Positions 26,430-36,232 of a DNA stretch of 64,000 nt are shown in pieces. Position 1 is the stretch's first letter. The number at the start of each line of letters is the position of its first letter. The DNA lies in contig DATBRC010000076.1 of assembly GCA_036560485.1 (NCBI GenBank), positions 1 to 64,000 of the forward strand, read 5' to 3'. The position numbers and the translations under genes are program-made. The stretch is from DATBRC01 sp036560485. Its GTDB lineage: Bacteria > Pseudomonadota > Gammaproteobacteria > Burkholderiales > Burkholderiaceae_D. Under the pieces are notes generated by a model. It ran no database searches, was not told the origin of the DNA, and was given only the letters and a program-made list of their open reading frames with translations.

Positions 26430-26524
26430 TTCCCTCCCTTTCAAGGGGAGGGTTAGGGTGGGGATGGGTTAAAAATGCAGCATGACCCATCCCCCTCCCA
26501 ACCTCCCCCTTGAAAGGGGAGGAG
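26430..26524. repeat. Intergenic palindromic repeat, family 2, copy B
   Basis: About 95 bp: CCCTCCCTTTCAAGGGGAGG...GGGGATGGGTT on the left is the inverse of ACCCATCCCC...CCTCCCCCTTGAAAGGGG on the right. It is a close match to copy A at 7482-7578. It ends about 50 bp before the TTG start of the response regulator. Confidence 0.85.
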
Positions 26525-26577
26525 CCTAACGGCTGCGCATACTTATAAGAAATGATCAAACCATCTCAGGAGTCATT

Positions 26578-27336
26578 TTGTCGAATACCGCCTCTCGCAT
26601 CCTGATCCTCGATGACGAAGCTGAAATGCGCGCACTGTTGCAGCGTTATCTCAGCGCACAAGGTTTCGCCGTGCAGGCCTTGCCGGATGCGACGCAACTC
26701 GATGGCCTGTTGGCGCGTAAAAGTTTCGATGTACTCGTTCTGGACTTGATGATGCCGGGGGAAAACGGCTTGTCGATTTGTCGCCGTCTTCGCGCTGCGG
26801 GCGAAACAATTCCAATCATGATGTTGACCGCGCGCGGCGATCCGATCGATCGCATCGTTGGGCTGGAAATGGGTGCAGACGATTACCTTCCAAAACCATT
26901 CGAGCCGCGCGAACTGGCCGCACGTCTGCATGCAATGATACGCAGGCAGTCGATGTATGCGGCAGGATCGACTACTGTGCGAGAAGAAACTGTTGAGTTC
27001 GGCGCATTCACGCTCGATCTTGCAGGGCGTCGCTTGATGCGCGATGGTGTGCAGGTGACATTGACTTCGGGAGAATTTGCATTGTTACGCGCGCTCGCGT
27101 GTAATCCTGGACGTGCGCTCGGACGCGAGCGCTTGATCGAACTGGCACAAGGGAAAAATGCTGGAAAAAATTCGGGAAAGAATACCAGCCGCGACGAAAT
27201 GATTACCGAGCGCAGCGTCGATGTGCAAATCCTGCGTCTGCGCCGCTTGATCGAAGACGATGCCGCCACACCGCGCTACATCCAGACGGTTTGGGGCATC
27301 GGTTATTTATTTGCGCCGGACGGAAACAAACCATGA
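26578..27336 (+). CDS. ompR: OmpR-family two-component response regulator
   Basis: A 252-aa receiver plus winged-helix regulator. The phospho-acceptor is D56 in DVLVLDLMMPG; the acidic pair is LDDEAE near residue 12; the switch Lys is in LPKPFEPREL. The C-terminal Trans_Reg_C domain has the typical VTLTSGEFALLRAL start and ends IQTVWGIGYLF. An unusual KNAGKNSGKNTSRDE insertion lies in the DNA-binding domain. The start is a TTG preceded by CAGGAG. It overlaps the sensor kinase gene by 4 bp. Confidence 0.88.
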   Translation: MSNTASRILILDDEAEMRALLQRYLSAQGFAVQALPDATQLDGLLARKSFDVLVLDLMMPGENGLSICRRLRAAGETIPIMMLTARGDPIDRIVGLEMGADDYLPKPFEPRELAARLHAMIRRQSMYAAGSTTVREETVEFGAFTLDLAGRRLMRDGVQVTLTSGEFALLRALACNPGRALGRERLIELAQGKNAGKNSGKNTSRDEMITERSVDVQILRLRRLIEDDAATPRYIQTVWGIGYLFAPDGNKP

Positions 27337-28676
27337 AGCGTTGGCCATTGCATTTTCCGCGCAGCCTGTTCGGCAGAAACCTGCTGTTGATTGTCGCACT
27401 GATCTTCGTATCGGAAGTCGGCATCGTCACGCTGTTCCGGCAGATTGTGCAAGAGCCTCGCATGGCGCTGCTCATCGATTTTGCACAAACGCATGTCGAA
27501 GCCATGCGCACAGCTCTCGACAGCATGGCGCCCGAACAACGTGCACACTATATGGCGCAATTGAATACCAATCAGGCTGACCGCATTCTGCAAACCAGGG
27601 TCACGCTTGCAGGCCAGGTTCCTGCCTCTTTCGTTGAGCCCAAGCGCCTGGTAGTACGGCGCTTCATCAAACGTTTAAGCGAACGTCTTGGCAAATCCTA
27701 TCAACTTGGCTGGCAAGACATGCCGGAACAACGCCTATGGATCGGCACGCGTATTGATGAATATGACTATTGGTTCGGCCTGCAGACCAGCGTGTTCGCC
27801 AGCGCCAACACACCATTGTCTCTGCTGGCTGCCATTGCGGCAGGCTTGTTGTCGCTATTTGGTGCGTACCTGATACAACGCCGCATCAACCGGCCGTTGC
27901 ATGCTCTGGCCGCAGCAGCCAGACACGTCGGCGAAGGCAAACGTCAATCGTTAAAACTCGACAATGCACCGACCGAAATTGCACAGGTTGCCGGCAGCTT
28001 CAACCAAATGGCAGCCGCTCTCGATGCTGCTGAAAACGAGCGTACGTTGATGCTGGCCGGCGTATCACATGATCTGCGCACGCCATTGACCAAGTTGCGG
28101 CTGGCAACGGAAATTCTCGCTGATCATAGCGAACCGGAAATCATCGAAAGCATGGTGCGCAACATTGCCGCCGCCGATGCGGTCATCGATCAGTTCATCG
28201 ATTTTGCACGGCTGGGAAGCGATGAGGCAGAACGCTTATGCGATCTCAACGAACTGGCAAACGACATTGCCGCAACTTCAGACCGATCACGCATCAAGCT
28301 CGAACTTGGTTCTCTCGTTCCCTATCAATGCCGCCCGATTGCGTTACGCCGTGCCGTTGCCAATCTGGTTGAAAATGCATTGCGCTATGGTCACAACAAA
28401 GACAAGGCTGACGATATGATTACCTTGCGTACCACGATGGATGCACAATCGATTTCGATTAGTGTGCTGGATAACGGGCCCGGCATTCCCTCTGAAGACC
28501 TGGAACGTATACGGCAACCGTTTACACGACTGGATGAAGCGCGCAGCGGCAATCCGGGTGCCGGGCTCGGGCTGGCGATTGTAGAACGCATCGCACATCT
28601 GCATCATGGCGAACTACTGATAAAAAATCGCGCAAACGGTGGGTTGGAAACGACGTTATCATTACCCATGACGTAA
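27333..28676 (+). CDS. envZ: EnvZ-like sensor histidine kinase
   Basis: A 447-aa inner-membrane kinase paired with the upstream OmpR-like regulator (ATGA overlap). The first membrane helix is near residues 14-35 and the second near 165-185 (PLSLLAAIAAGLLSLFGAYLI). A HAMP linker follows (RRINRPLHALAAAARHVGEGKR). The phospho-accepting His is in GVSHDLRTPLTKLRLATEIL near 245. The ATPase boxes are NLVENALRYG (N) and DNGPGIPSEDLERI/GAGLGLAIVERI (G). The sequence is EnvZ-like, but the signal is unknown. It converges on the pga operon, which it might regulate. Confidence 0.88.
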   Translation: MKRWPLHFPRSLFGRNLLLIVALIFVSEVGIVTLFRQIVQEPRMALLIDFAQTHVEAMRTALDSMAPEQRAHYMAQLNTNQADRILQTRVTLAGQVPASFVEPKRLVVRRFIKRLSERLGKSYQLGWQDMPEQRLWIGTRIDEYDYWFGLQTSVFASANTPLSLLAAIAAGLLSLFGAYLIQRRINRPLHALAAAARHVGEGKRQSLKLDNAPTEIAQVAGSFNQMAAALDAAENERTLMLAGVSHDLRTPLTKLRLATEILADHSEPEIIESMVRNIAAADAVIDQFIDFARLGSDEAERLCDLNELANDIAATSDRSRIKLELGSLVPYQCRPIALRRAVANLVENALRYGHNKDKADDMITLRTTMDAQSISISVLDNGPGIPSEDLERIRQPFTRLDEARSGNPGAGLGLAIVERIAHLHHGELLIKNRANGGLETTLSLPMT

Positions 28677-28706
28677 TTGGCAACAGCTGCAAATCACTGC
28701 GCAACA

Positions 28707-29165
28707 TCAGATGCCTGGTTGCTCATCATTCTGGACAATTACATGCCCATGATTATCATGATGTACCACTACGCGTCTTGCATTTGTCCATCCACGTAAA
28801 GTCTCTTCCGGCAAGCTCGCATATTTTGCAAGCTCTTCCACCTTGACAGGTACCGGTATGGAACGCCTGTTGACGTTATGAAATCGCAAGAATTCGATTC
28901 TTGCCCATAACAACAGGCTGCTACCCATTACGCATACGACGGCAGTATAAAGAATCGCAAGATGTCCCATTTGATGCATTTGAAAAAATTCATTACTTTC
29001 AAAAAAACCAGTATAAGCATGCAAGCCCAATGCCCATGTAATCAACGTAATGAGCGGCATCCATAGGTAAACCCAGATGATCCAGAACAGCGCTGTAAAG
29101 AAGGCCCAGCCGACTCTTTGCGGTAACGGCGAAAGTGACGGTTTTTCAAAAATCAGGTTTTTCAT
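28707..29165 (-). CDS. pgaD: Poly-beta-1,6-N-acetyl-D-glucosamine biosynthesis protein PgaD
   Basis: The small inner-membrane partner of PgaC needed for PNAG synthesis and its c-di-GMP activation. The 152-aa product has two hydrophobic helices (FFTALFWIIWVYLWMPLITL and LAILYTAVVCVMGSSLLLW) and the RIEFLRFHNVNRR segment typical of PgaD. A cytoplasmic tail follows. It is the last gene of pgaABCD, 15 bp after pgaC. Confidence 0.85.
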   Translation of the reverse strand: MKNLIFEKPSLSPLPQRVGWAFFTALFWIIWVYLWMPLITLITWALGLHAYTGFFESNEFFQMHQMGHLAILYTAVVCVMGSSLLLWARIEFLRFHNVNRRSIPVPVKVEELAKYASLPEETLRGWTNARRVVVHHDNHGHVIVQNDEQPGI

Positions 29166-29180
29166 CGCATAACCATTTCA

Positions 29181-30524
29181 TCAAGTTCCTACTTTATTCG
29201 GCAGAATATTTTCCGGATTTGGCAATCTATCCGCGACAGCTAATTCAACAATCGGCTCTACCTGGCGTGATGGCCCTCGCAATCCACGATCCGGGCTATT
29301 CCATTTTGCGCGCCGGCCACGCTTGCGCACCAGGACCTTGGGCACTGCCCACACTGTCGTACACATATTCAGCATCCAGTACACGAGCGGATACCAGATC
29401 ATCCAGAAATAATGGCGGAATATCCGATGATCATAATGGCGATCCAAAAACATGCTGGTCAGGATTTGCAGCAGACAGGTCGTACCGATCAATACGCCAT
29501 GCCAGCCCGGCACAATGGTGATTTGCCAGCGCAAAGGCATCGTTACAAACAGACCGGCAAACCAGATACACATCACCAATGCAATTGCATATGCCCAGAA
29601 TACCGACACCGCATATTCAAAATAAACGGCGACCATGCGACGCAAACGCCATGTGCGCAAGACTTTGCTGAATTTTGTGATGACCTGAATGCCACCCATC
29701 GCCCAGCGCAGCCGTTGTTTCCATAATCCGCGCAATGTTTCCGGCATCAGAATCCAGCACAGTGCATGCGGCTCGAACCGGATATCCCAATGATTGGTTT
29801 GCAGCTTCCAGCTGATATCGATATCTTCCGTCAACATATCGGGGCTCCAGAAACCAACCTGGAGCAACGCACGCTTGCGGAACATCGCGACCACACCGGA
29901 CACCGTAAATACCCTGCCGTAAATGCGCTGCGTCCGTTTGATCAATCCGATGATCGAGGAGAATTCGCCCACCTGCAATCGGCCAAGCAAGGTCGAGCGC
30001 GTTCTGATGCGCGGATTACCGGTGACCGCACCGACCCGATGCCCGTACACGAAATGCTGCAGCATCCACGGGATCACATTGCGATCAAGGACGGCATCGC
30101 CATCGATGCATAGCAAGAACTCGCCCTGTGCGATGAGTGCGGCCGTATTCAATCCAACGGCCTTACCTTGATTTTTCTCCTGATGGATCACGCGCAGCTT
30201 TGGATAAATTGCAATCAACTCATCCAGGATGGCGCCGGTCTTGTCCTTGCTGCCGTCGTTGACGCAAATGATTTCGTAGTTCGGATAATTCAGATTGGAG
30301 AGTGCTGCCACGACTTCGCGCACATTCTCTTCTTCGTTATAGCAAGGGACAATGACCGAGACCAGCGGTGTCGACTTCAACAGCGTTAACGGATCCGTGA
30401 TGCGCAAGGTCTTGCGCTCATAACGCCAGTAATAGGTAATGCCGCCGACCATCCACATGTAAGCCATGAAGAGCGGATAATAAAATACAAAATCGAAGAT
30501 GAGGATATCGAGTTTCATATTCAC
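29181..30524 (-). CDS. pgaC: Poly-beta-1,6-N-acetyl-D-glucosamine synthase PgaC
   Basis: A GT2-family processive glycosyltransferase in the inner membrane that polymerises UDP-GlcNAc. Motifs: VSVIVPCYNEEENV, ICVNDGSKDKTG, the central LLCIDGDAVLD, TEDIDISW and the Q/RxxRW acceptor motif KQRLRWAMGG. Membrane helices lie at both ends. At 447 aa it is close to the E. coli enzyme. Its ATG overlaps the pgaB stop by 4 bp, so production is translationally coupled. Confidence 0.93.
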   Translation of the reverse strand: MNMKLDILIFDFVFYYPLFMAYMWMVGGITYYWRYERKTLRITDPLTLLKSTPLVSVIVPCYNEEENVREVVAALSNLNYPNYEIICVNDGSKDKTGAILDELIAIYPKLRVIHQEKNQGKAVGLNTAALIAQGEFLLCIDGDAVLDRNVIPWMLQHFVYGHRVGAVTGNPRIRTRSTLLGRLQVGEFSSIIGLIKRTQRIYGRVFTVSGVVAMFRKRALLQVGFWSPDMLTEDIDISWKLQTNHWDIRFEPHALCWILMPETLRGLWKQRLRWAMGGIQVITKFSKVLRTWRLRRMVAVYFEYAVSVFWAYAIALVMCIWFAGLFVTMPLRWQITIVPGWHGVLIGTTCLLQILTSMFLDRHYDHRIFRHYFWMIWYPLVYWMLNMCTTVWAVPKVLVRKRGRRAKWNSPDRGLRGPSRQVEPIVELAVADRLPNPENILPNKVGT

Positions 30525-32590
30525 CGCCGCATCGGAGAGGCTTCAACGGAAAGGACCGGCTTCAGAATCGCTTCATCCGGTTCGTTACGTAGAAAATCAT
30601 CAGGGTAATAACCGAAACTGCGCGCGCCATTCAAATGTAATTGACGCAATTGCGCGGCCAGCGTCGTTGCAGAAATCGACTGCTGCGTTTTCCAGTCGCG
30701 GCTTTGCAACTCAAATACCGTTTTGCTTAATGCACCCGGCACGATTTTTACCTTGTTAATCAATTGCAGCAGCCATTTGTCCGGATCCTGCGCGCCTTCC
30801 ATGTAAGGCATGGCCATGATGGCGGTGAAATCATAGGCCGATATAAAACTCGGCAATGACTGTGCATACCACTCTTCCGCAGCCGGATCGAGAACAGGCT
30901 CCGCATACAAATTGCGCGCAGTCAGAAGAGTCGGCTGATACTTGCGCAGCGTGTTGCTCAATGAACGTGTAAATTCATTGATGTAAGCAGTCTTATGCTG
31001 CATCCAATCGCGGCGCAGTTGCGGATTGCTGCGGATTGCATCTATCGAATCAGGCAAATGCCATTCGTCGCGATAAACTTTCAGCGCAAACGGGCTGGCG
31101 TCTTCGTAATCGGATAGCGTGGCATCGTCATGGAATAAAATACCGGCAAATACCGCATGCTTGCCGAGATCTTCGTAAATCTCGGTAATGGTTTTTCTTA
31201 CTTGCGGATCAAACAGTGACAATCTTTGATAACGACCGTTGGCTGCTGACTTTGGTGCATCCTGCATTACCTGTACAACACTGGTTGCCACCGGATCGTC
31301 AGCAGGCAACTTGAATGCCATCACCGGCATCCACGCAAATACGCGCACACCTACTCGTGTCCTCAGTTGCCAAGCCACCCGCGAAAACAAATCAGCTCGC
31401 ATCGGCAAATGCCGGTTCGGAAAATATACCGCATCGGCAACACCATCACCATCCGGATCGGCATAGGCTTGCAAATACACCGTTGTCGGACGCAGACGCA
31501 CCATCCGATCCAGCAGCTTCGACAGATTTTCTTCCTGAATCTTTGGATCAGCGTCATAGATATAATCGAGATCAACATGCACGACCCGTTCCAATGGTTG
31601 TTCCACGCCGGCATAAGCTGCTGGTGCGCGCAACAGCTTTATCAAGTCTTCCAAACTGAAATTGAAAGTCACAAGCGAGCGCCGCATCTGCGCTAAAGAA
31701 TCTTGCGGCGTATTGGGACCGGCATCCAAACTCATCGTGATCGGCATGCCTGCATCGGCAGCCCATTGCAAGGCAGCCTGGTTATACATGCCGTAAGGCC
31801 ACACCATTGCGCGCGGTCGCACATGCAAATTCTTGCCGATCAGTTCAACGTTACGCCGCATGTCCGATTGAATACGCGCTGCATATTCAACATCCGATTC
31901 GTAACGCTTTTCATTTTCCAAATACGCATGCGTGATGACTGCCGGGATCAAATTCTCTTGTGGATTGGCGACGATCCCTTTATGCAAACCATGCGTGTGG
32001 GATGCGACTTCGATCAGCCCGGAGGCTGTCATCTCGCGCAATTCTTCCCAAGTCACGAAATGATCGCGTGGCACAAGATCTTCGCCGTACAACACTTTTT
32101 TATCCGTCGGCGTCTGAATCCATTCGCCGACGATCGCCACGACTGCAGGGAATTTAAATTGCTTCAGCAGCGGGAAAACTTTTGTATAAATGCTCTGATA
32201 ACCATCGTCGAAGGTGAGCAGGATCGCTTTTTCCGGCAGCTTGGCGCGGCCTTCCCGTGCATCGATGATTTGCTGCAGACTGACCGGGTGATAACCGTTT
32301 TCCTGCAGCCAGTTGAACTGGCTGATCAAGTCTTGCGTATCGACTGCGGTTGCATCCGGCAGCGTCTTGAACGACTCCTTCACGTTGTCGCGGATATCGT
32401 GATAACACAACACACGAAAACTCTGCGGCGGATCATTGGCAGGTGTCACCGCATGGGATAAATTCATCGGCACTGCCAGCGCTTGCGCCAGCGAATGAAC
32501 CGGCAACGCAAACGTTACGCCGATACAGAACCACTGCAACAACGGCAGGCAAATCCGGCGCATCGATTTGTTGAAAATATTGCCGCTCAT
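30521..32590 (-). CDS. pgaB: Poly-beta-1,6-N-acetyl-D-glucosamine N-deacetylase PgaB
   Basis: A 689-aa periplasmic enzyme that partially de-N-acetylates PNAG for export. The N-terminal polysaccharide deacetylase domain has VLCYHDIRD, LLTFDDGYQSIY and SHTHGLHKG metal-site motifs. The C-terminal glycoside-hydrolase-like domain starts near residue 330 (HVDLDYIYDADP). The signal peptide is not obviously lipidated, unlike E. coli PgaB. It overlaps both neighbours by 4 bp. Confidence 0.92.
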   Translation of the reverse strand: MSGNIFNKSMRRICLPLLQWFCIGVTFALPVHSLAQALAVPMNLSHAVTPANDPPQSFRVLCYHDIRDNVKESFKTLPDATAVDTQDLISQFNWLQENGYHPVSLQQIIDAREGRAKLPEKAILLTFDDGYQSIYTKVFPLLKQFKFPAVVAIVGEWIQTPTDKKVLYGEDLVPRDHFVTWEELREMTASGLIEVASHTHGLHKGIVANPQENLIPAVITHAYLENEKRYESDVEYAARIQSDMRRNVELIGKNLHVRPRAMVWPYGMYNQAALQWAADAGMPITMSLDAGPNTPQDSLAQMRRSLVTFNFSLEDLIKLLRAPAAYAGVEQPLERVVHVDLDYIYDADPKIQEENLSKLLDRMVRLRPTTVYLQAYADPDGDGVADAVYFPNRHLPMRADLFSRVAWQLRTRVGVRVFAWMPVMAFKLPADDPVATSVVQVMQDAPKSAANGRYQRLSLFDPQVRKTITEIYEDLGKHAVFAGILFHDDATLSDYEDASPFALKVYRDEWHLPDSIDAIRSNPQLRRDWMQHKTAYINEFTRSLSNTLRKYQPTLLTARNLYAEPVLDPAAEEWYAQSLPSFISAYDFTAIMAMPYMEGAQDPDKWLLQLINKVKIVPGALSKTVFELQSRDWKTQQSISATTLAAQLRQLHLNGARSFGYYPDDFLRNEPDEAILKPVLSVEASPMRR

Positions 32591-35193
32591 TTTATGCGCC
32601 CGAATACAGTCAGATAAAAATAACTGCGATAATCGCGATTGCCATCGTATGGATGAAAACTGCGTCCTATTCCGTATTGCACGCCCAATACATCGTCACG
32701 ATTCCATTCCTGTTCAACATGCATGTCCGCCAGTGTGCTTTGCGAAAATCCATCTTGCCAATATTGGCCGACAGTCACGATGGCGCGCTGCTTGAACGAG
32801 CGTTGATAACGACGCCAGGTCAGCCATTCATTCCTGACGCTCAATGACACTTCATGATCACGGGCAGGATTAAAGTAATCGCGCCCGCCCAGATTGTTGC
32901 CGCTGGTGGAATAATCCATCACGGTATCGAGCTTGTACTTTTCGTTGGCATACCAGCGCTCTTTCCAGGCCAAGCGCATCGCATTGCGATCGTTCCCGTC
33001 CGAAAATTCCGTACGCGCCAACTCGCCGCTTATCTGACGCGATTCATTCAAGGTCCAGGTCAAACCCAATTTCAATGATCCGGCGCGCACACCATCGCGT
33101 AATGCTGCAGCGGGCAAGTCGATTACATTCGTATCAAGCAAAGCATGTGTCTGCCATGCGTCAGATAGATCCCTGCTGATTGCCAATGTCAATCCGGAAA
33201 CCGCCGTGTCTAGCGTACGCGTAACAGCTGCTTCAGCAGCAAGATCGCGATAACGATAATCAGCGCCGAGATCGAGCCGCGTGCGCACTTCCGTTTCATC
33301 ATCGCGTGTTTGCCCGGATGCACGCAGCAAACGACTGAACATGCGATAGCGGTCACCCAAAGAATTCGACAAAGGCGCTGAATACAATTCAGCGCTGTAA
33401 AGCGACTCGGCACCTGCTTCCGATCCGCCACGGCCAATCACAGTTTCCACTTTGAATAATGGACTATCGTAATTGCCGACTTTGCGAGCAAGCGTCTGCA
33501 CTGCGGGATTATCGGATTGTTGTGCGGATACGCGTGCCAATTCGGATTTCGCTTCAGTGAATTGATTCAAGCTCAATAAGGTTTCTGCATGATCGGTTGC
33601 CGTTTCGACTGATGTCGGCATATCGACCATCAGCAATGACAGTTCATCAAGCGCAGCGCGCGGATGTTCTCGCGTCGATTGCAATGATGCCCACGCCGAC
33701 CGAACCTCCGCATTGAACGGCGCGCGCGAGCGCAAGTCGCTTATGCTTTTCTCTGCCTCCGCCAGACGATCGTTGTACATGTTCAGGATTGCCTTTAACA
33801 AATTGGCGCGTGCATATTCCGGATTGGGTTCTTCAATCCCGCGGATTCCGCGGTAATTGATTTTTGGCGTATGCGCCAGCAAACCTTCCACCACTTTTTT
33901 TGCTTGATCTTGTTGTTCGGCTTCTTGATAGGCATACATCAGCGATACCTGCACATTAAAATTATCGCCTGCGTTAGCGTTCGCCTCACTGAGTCCTGCG
34001 ACATATAGATCGCGCGACATTTCGGGCTGCTGCAACGACAAATAGGCATCAGCGACGGCAAACTTGGCATAGGCGGGAAGCGCGACATTCGCTGCACGCA
34101 GCGATTCATAAAGCTTTACCACATCAGACATTTGCGAACGATTGCGCAAAGCGACCAGGCGATCGAACTGCGCAACCGGCCTATCGCCGAACTGTCCGCT
34201 CAACTCTGCATTTCCGGCAAGTGCCACATCCGTGGTCGTGTAACGTGTGCGATTTTCTTCGGCATCCAGTTGGGCCTGGCCAAATCGAATCGTCTGCGCA
34301 ACCACATCGTTCTCCAATCGAAATTTTTCATCGTCATTGAAGAGTTCCGGGTGAAGATCGGACAGCTGCTTGGCCAGAAATGGCATGCCTGCGCGTGCCA
34401 GTGCAAACACCCTGCCCCTCAATGCATAACCGAATTCGGGTTCAAATCGCAGCACGTCCTGATAGATGCTCGCCGCCTGCAACCATTCCATGCGCCGCTC
34501 ATCAATCTCTGCCAGTGCGACGAGCAAAGGGACATCGCTGTGCGCATATTGCGCGGCAGATTTTGGCAAGCGGTCCGTCACATAATCTCGCGCGATCTGT
34601 ACGCGGTCCTGTGCCATCCATGCATATGCCAGGCCTGCATGTGCGTCGTTATCATTCGGCGTTTTTGTCAGCAGCAGTTGGTATGCCGCTTCCGCTTCTT
34701 TGGCGCGTCCGCTTGAGCGTGCAGCATGTGCGATCGCCTTGATTGCATATGCGGGAGAATCCGCATCAAGAATCTGCTTGTCGAATATCAGTGTATTTTC
34801 ATACTGGCCCGCACTGTCCGATAGTGCGGCAAGATCGTACACAATGCGCTTATCGCTCGGATATTGCAGATGCCAGCTTTGCAACTGCTTGATCACCGCA
34901 TCAAGCCGGCCATTACGAGCCGCCAATATGGCGGCATCATATTCAGAACGTGAAAGCTCGCTTCGCAACAATCGCGATGCATTCAACGCAGACGTCAGAC
35001 TTAATGTTAACGATTCGCCTTGTGCATCATTCAATTCACCTGCTTCACCTGCAGATGACCTGTGACCTGCAGCCGTCATTTCCGGGCTGATCGCGAGACT
35101 TAGTCCATCAGCAGCATGCGCTGTACCTGTGACGGCCAGTCCACACAAACATCTGCAAGCAATCAGCAAGACGGAGAAATTCGGTAAAGACAT
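32587..35193 (-). CDS. pgaA: PNAG export porin PgaA (TPR plus beta-barrel)
   Basis: An 868-aa outer-membrane exporter of deacetylated PNAG. A signal peptide ends near AHAADG. Residues about 80-550 are tetratricopeptide-like helices (LAYAWMAQDRVQIARDYV, AKSELARVSAQQ). The last 300 residues are a 16-strand-type barrel ending YRSYFYLTVFGRIK with a terminal-strand pattern. It is the first gene of the operon and overlaps pgaB by 4 bp. The promoter should lie in 35194-35260. Confidence 0.9.
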   Translation of the reverse strand: MSLPNFSVLLIACRCLCGLAVTGTAHAADGLSLAISPEMTAAGHRSSAGEAGELNDAQGESLTLSLTSALNASRLLRSELSRSEYDAAILAARNGRLDAVIKQLQSWHLQYPSDKRIVYDLAALSDSAGQYENTLIFDKQILDADSPAYAIKAIAHAARSSGRAKEAEAAYQLLLTKTPNDNDAHAGLAYAWMAQDRVQIARDYVTDRLPKSAAQYAHSDVPLLVALAEIDERRMEWLQAASIYQDVLRFEPEFGYALRGRVFALARAGMPFLAKQLSDLHPELFNDDEKFRLENDVVAQTIRFGQAQLDAEENRTRYTTTDVALAGNAELSGQFGDRPVAQFDRLVALRNRSQMSDVVKLYESLRAANVALPAYAKFAVADAYLSLQQPEMSRDLYVAGLSEANANAGDNFNVQVSLMYAYQEAEQQDQAKKVVEGLLAHTPKINYRGIRGIEEPNPEYARANLLKAILNMYNDRLAEAEKSISDLRSRAPFNAEVRSAWASLQSTREHPRAALDELSLLMVDMPTSVETATDHAETLLSLNQFTEAKSELARVSAQQSDNPAVQTLARKVGNYDSPLFKVETVIGRGGSEAGAESLYSAELYSAPLSNSLGDRYRMFSRLLRASGQTRDDETEVRTRLDLGADYRYRDLAAEAAVTRTLDTAVSGLTLAISRDLSDAWQTHALLDTNVIDLPAAALRDGVRAGSLKLGLTWTLNESRQISGELARTEFSDGNDRNAMRLAWKERWYANEKYKLDTVMDYSTSGNNLGGRDYFNPARDHEVSLSVRNEWLTWRRYQRSFKQRAIVTVGQYWQDGFSQSTLADMHVEQEWNRDDVLGVQYGIGRSFHPYDGNRDYRSYFYLTVFGRIK

Positions 35194-35692
35194 TAGAACT
35201 CATTTCAACATTTGTACGAAACGGATTTGTATAGCGTTCCGAAAAAATCGCGTATCGCTATGGCGAAATGAAATCCCGATGGCACGCGCCTTATCGACTC
35301 CACGCACCAAGTTGGATGCACCAAAAATACACAGCCTAGTTAGCGACCAGTGCCAATGCGGTCATGCTGTGCTAGACTCAAAAAACGCATTTTGCTTTTT
35401 GATAATTCTGCCTGAGATTCACATTGATAAATTTTATTTAAACATATTTAACAGTGACGTATCGGCCCGCATATTTATAATACGGCGACCCTCAGACTAC
35501 CGGCACCAAACGAAAGCTCAGAGACGAAATACAAGAAGCTGGAATGATTAATGCTAATCATGTTGTATTACGTGATGCTTACGAGATGTCGAGTACGTGA
35601 TTGTTGCCCAAGGACCCAGGGCATTAAACAAAAACAATGCGATTTGATATCAAGCCGTGTATTGAGATGATCACTACCTTTATCTGAAAATC
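35194..35692. other. Intergenic region upstream of pgaA and the thioesterase
   Basis: About 500 bp between divergent genes. Near pgaA the minus strand has GCTATACAAAT as a possible -10 region. The region 35480-35600 holds a short plus-strand open stretch without a start codon (ending VVLRDAYEMSST) that could be the tail of a lost gene, but I do not recognise it. No repeats or operators stand out. Confidence 0.45.
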
Positions 35693-36232
35693 ATGCCTCC
35701 AGAAATCGATAGACGCACGCACAATGCTTATCAAATCTCGCATGAGAATGGGATTTTTTCGATGCCGATCCGCGTCTACAATCAGGATATTGATTCCGGC
35801 CGCGTTGTGTTTATGGCGAATTACATGAAGTTCATGGAGCAAACCCGGACAGAATGGTTGAGAGCCATTGGCGTCAACCATCGACATCTGGAAAGACACC
35901 ATCGCGTCGCTTTTGTTGTGAGCGATTTGAATGTCAAATATTTCAGACCTGCGCAATTGGACGATTTGCTGACATCCAGCGTGCGCATTGCAGAACTGGG
36001 ACGCAGTGGATTGGTATTACATCAAACCATTGTGCGTGATCAGCTATTGTGTGAAGCAAAAATCCGTACAGCGTGTGTCGGCGTAAGCCAATTCCGTCCG
36101 GTAAAAATTCCGCCGGATGTCAGAAAAATATTTGAAGATAACTATCTGGCGCAAAGCGGAAAAGTCGATTTGAAAAAATTATCGATTGAGAATGCAGCGC
36201 AAGACAGCGTCGATACAGAGATTACTTCTTAG
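35693..36232 (+). CDS. YbgC-type acyl-CoA thioesterase (hotdog fold)
   Basis: A hotdog-fold thioesterase of the YbgC/FadM group. The core is PIRVYNQDIDSGRVVFMANYMKFMEQTRTEWLRAIG. The family Asp is retained in QDIDSG, but the usual G-G-V-V-(Y/F)-H/Y is S-G-R-V-V-F-M, so the His/Tyr position is Met. The 179-aa length includes an N-terminal extension; an internal ATG at 35762 would give 156 aa. The last codon overlaps the start of a repeat element. No tol-pal genes are adjacent. Confidence 0.8.
   Translation: MPPEIDRRTHNAYQISHENGIFSMPIRVYNQDIDSGRVVFMANYMKFMEQTRTEWLRAIGVNHRHLERHHRVAFVVSDLNVKYFRPAQLDDLLTSSVRIAELGRSGLVLHQTIVRDQLLCEAKIRTACVGVSQFRPVKIPPDVRKIFEDNYLAQSGKVDLKKLSIENAAQDSVDTEITS

Noticed and set aside
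31703..32461. 252-codon plus-strand frame inside pgaB
   Set aside because: Antisense to pgaB, with His/Cys/Arg-rich composition and no recognisable motif. The 3008-3550 minus frame opposite leuS was rejected for the same reason.
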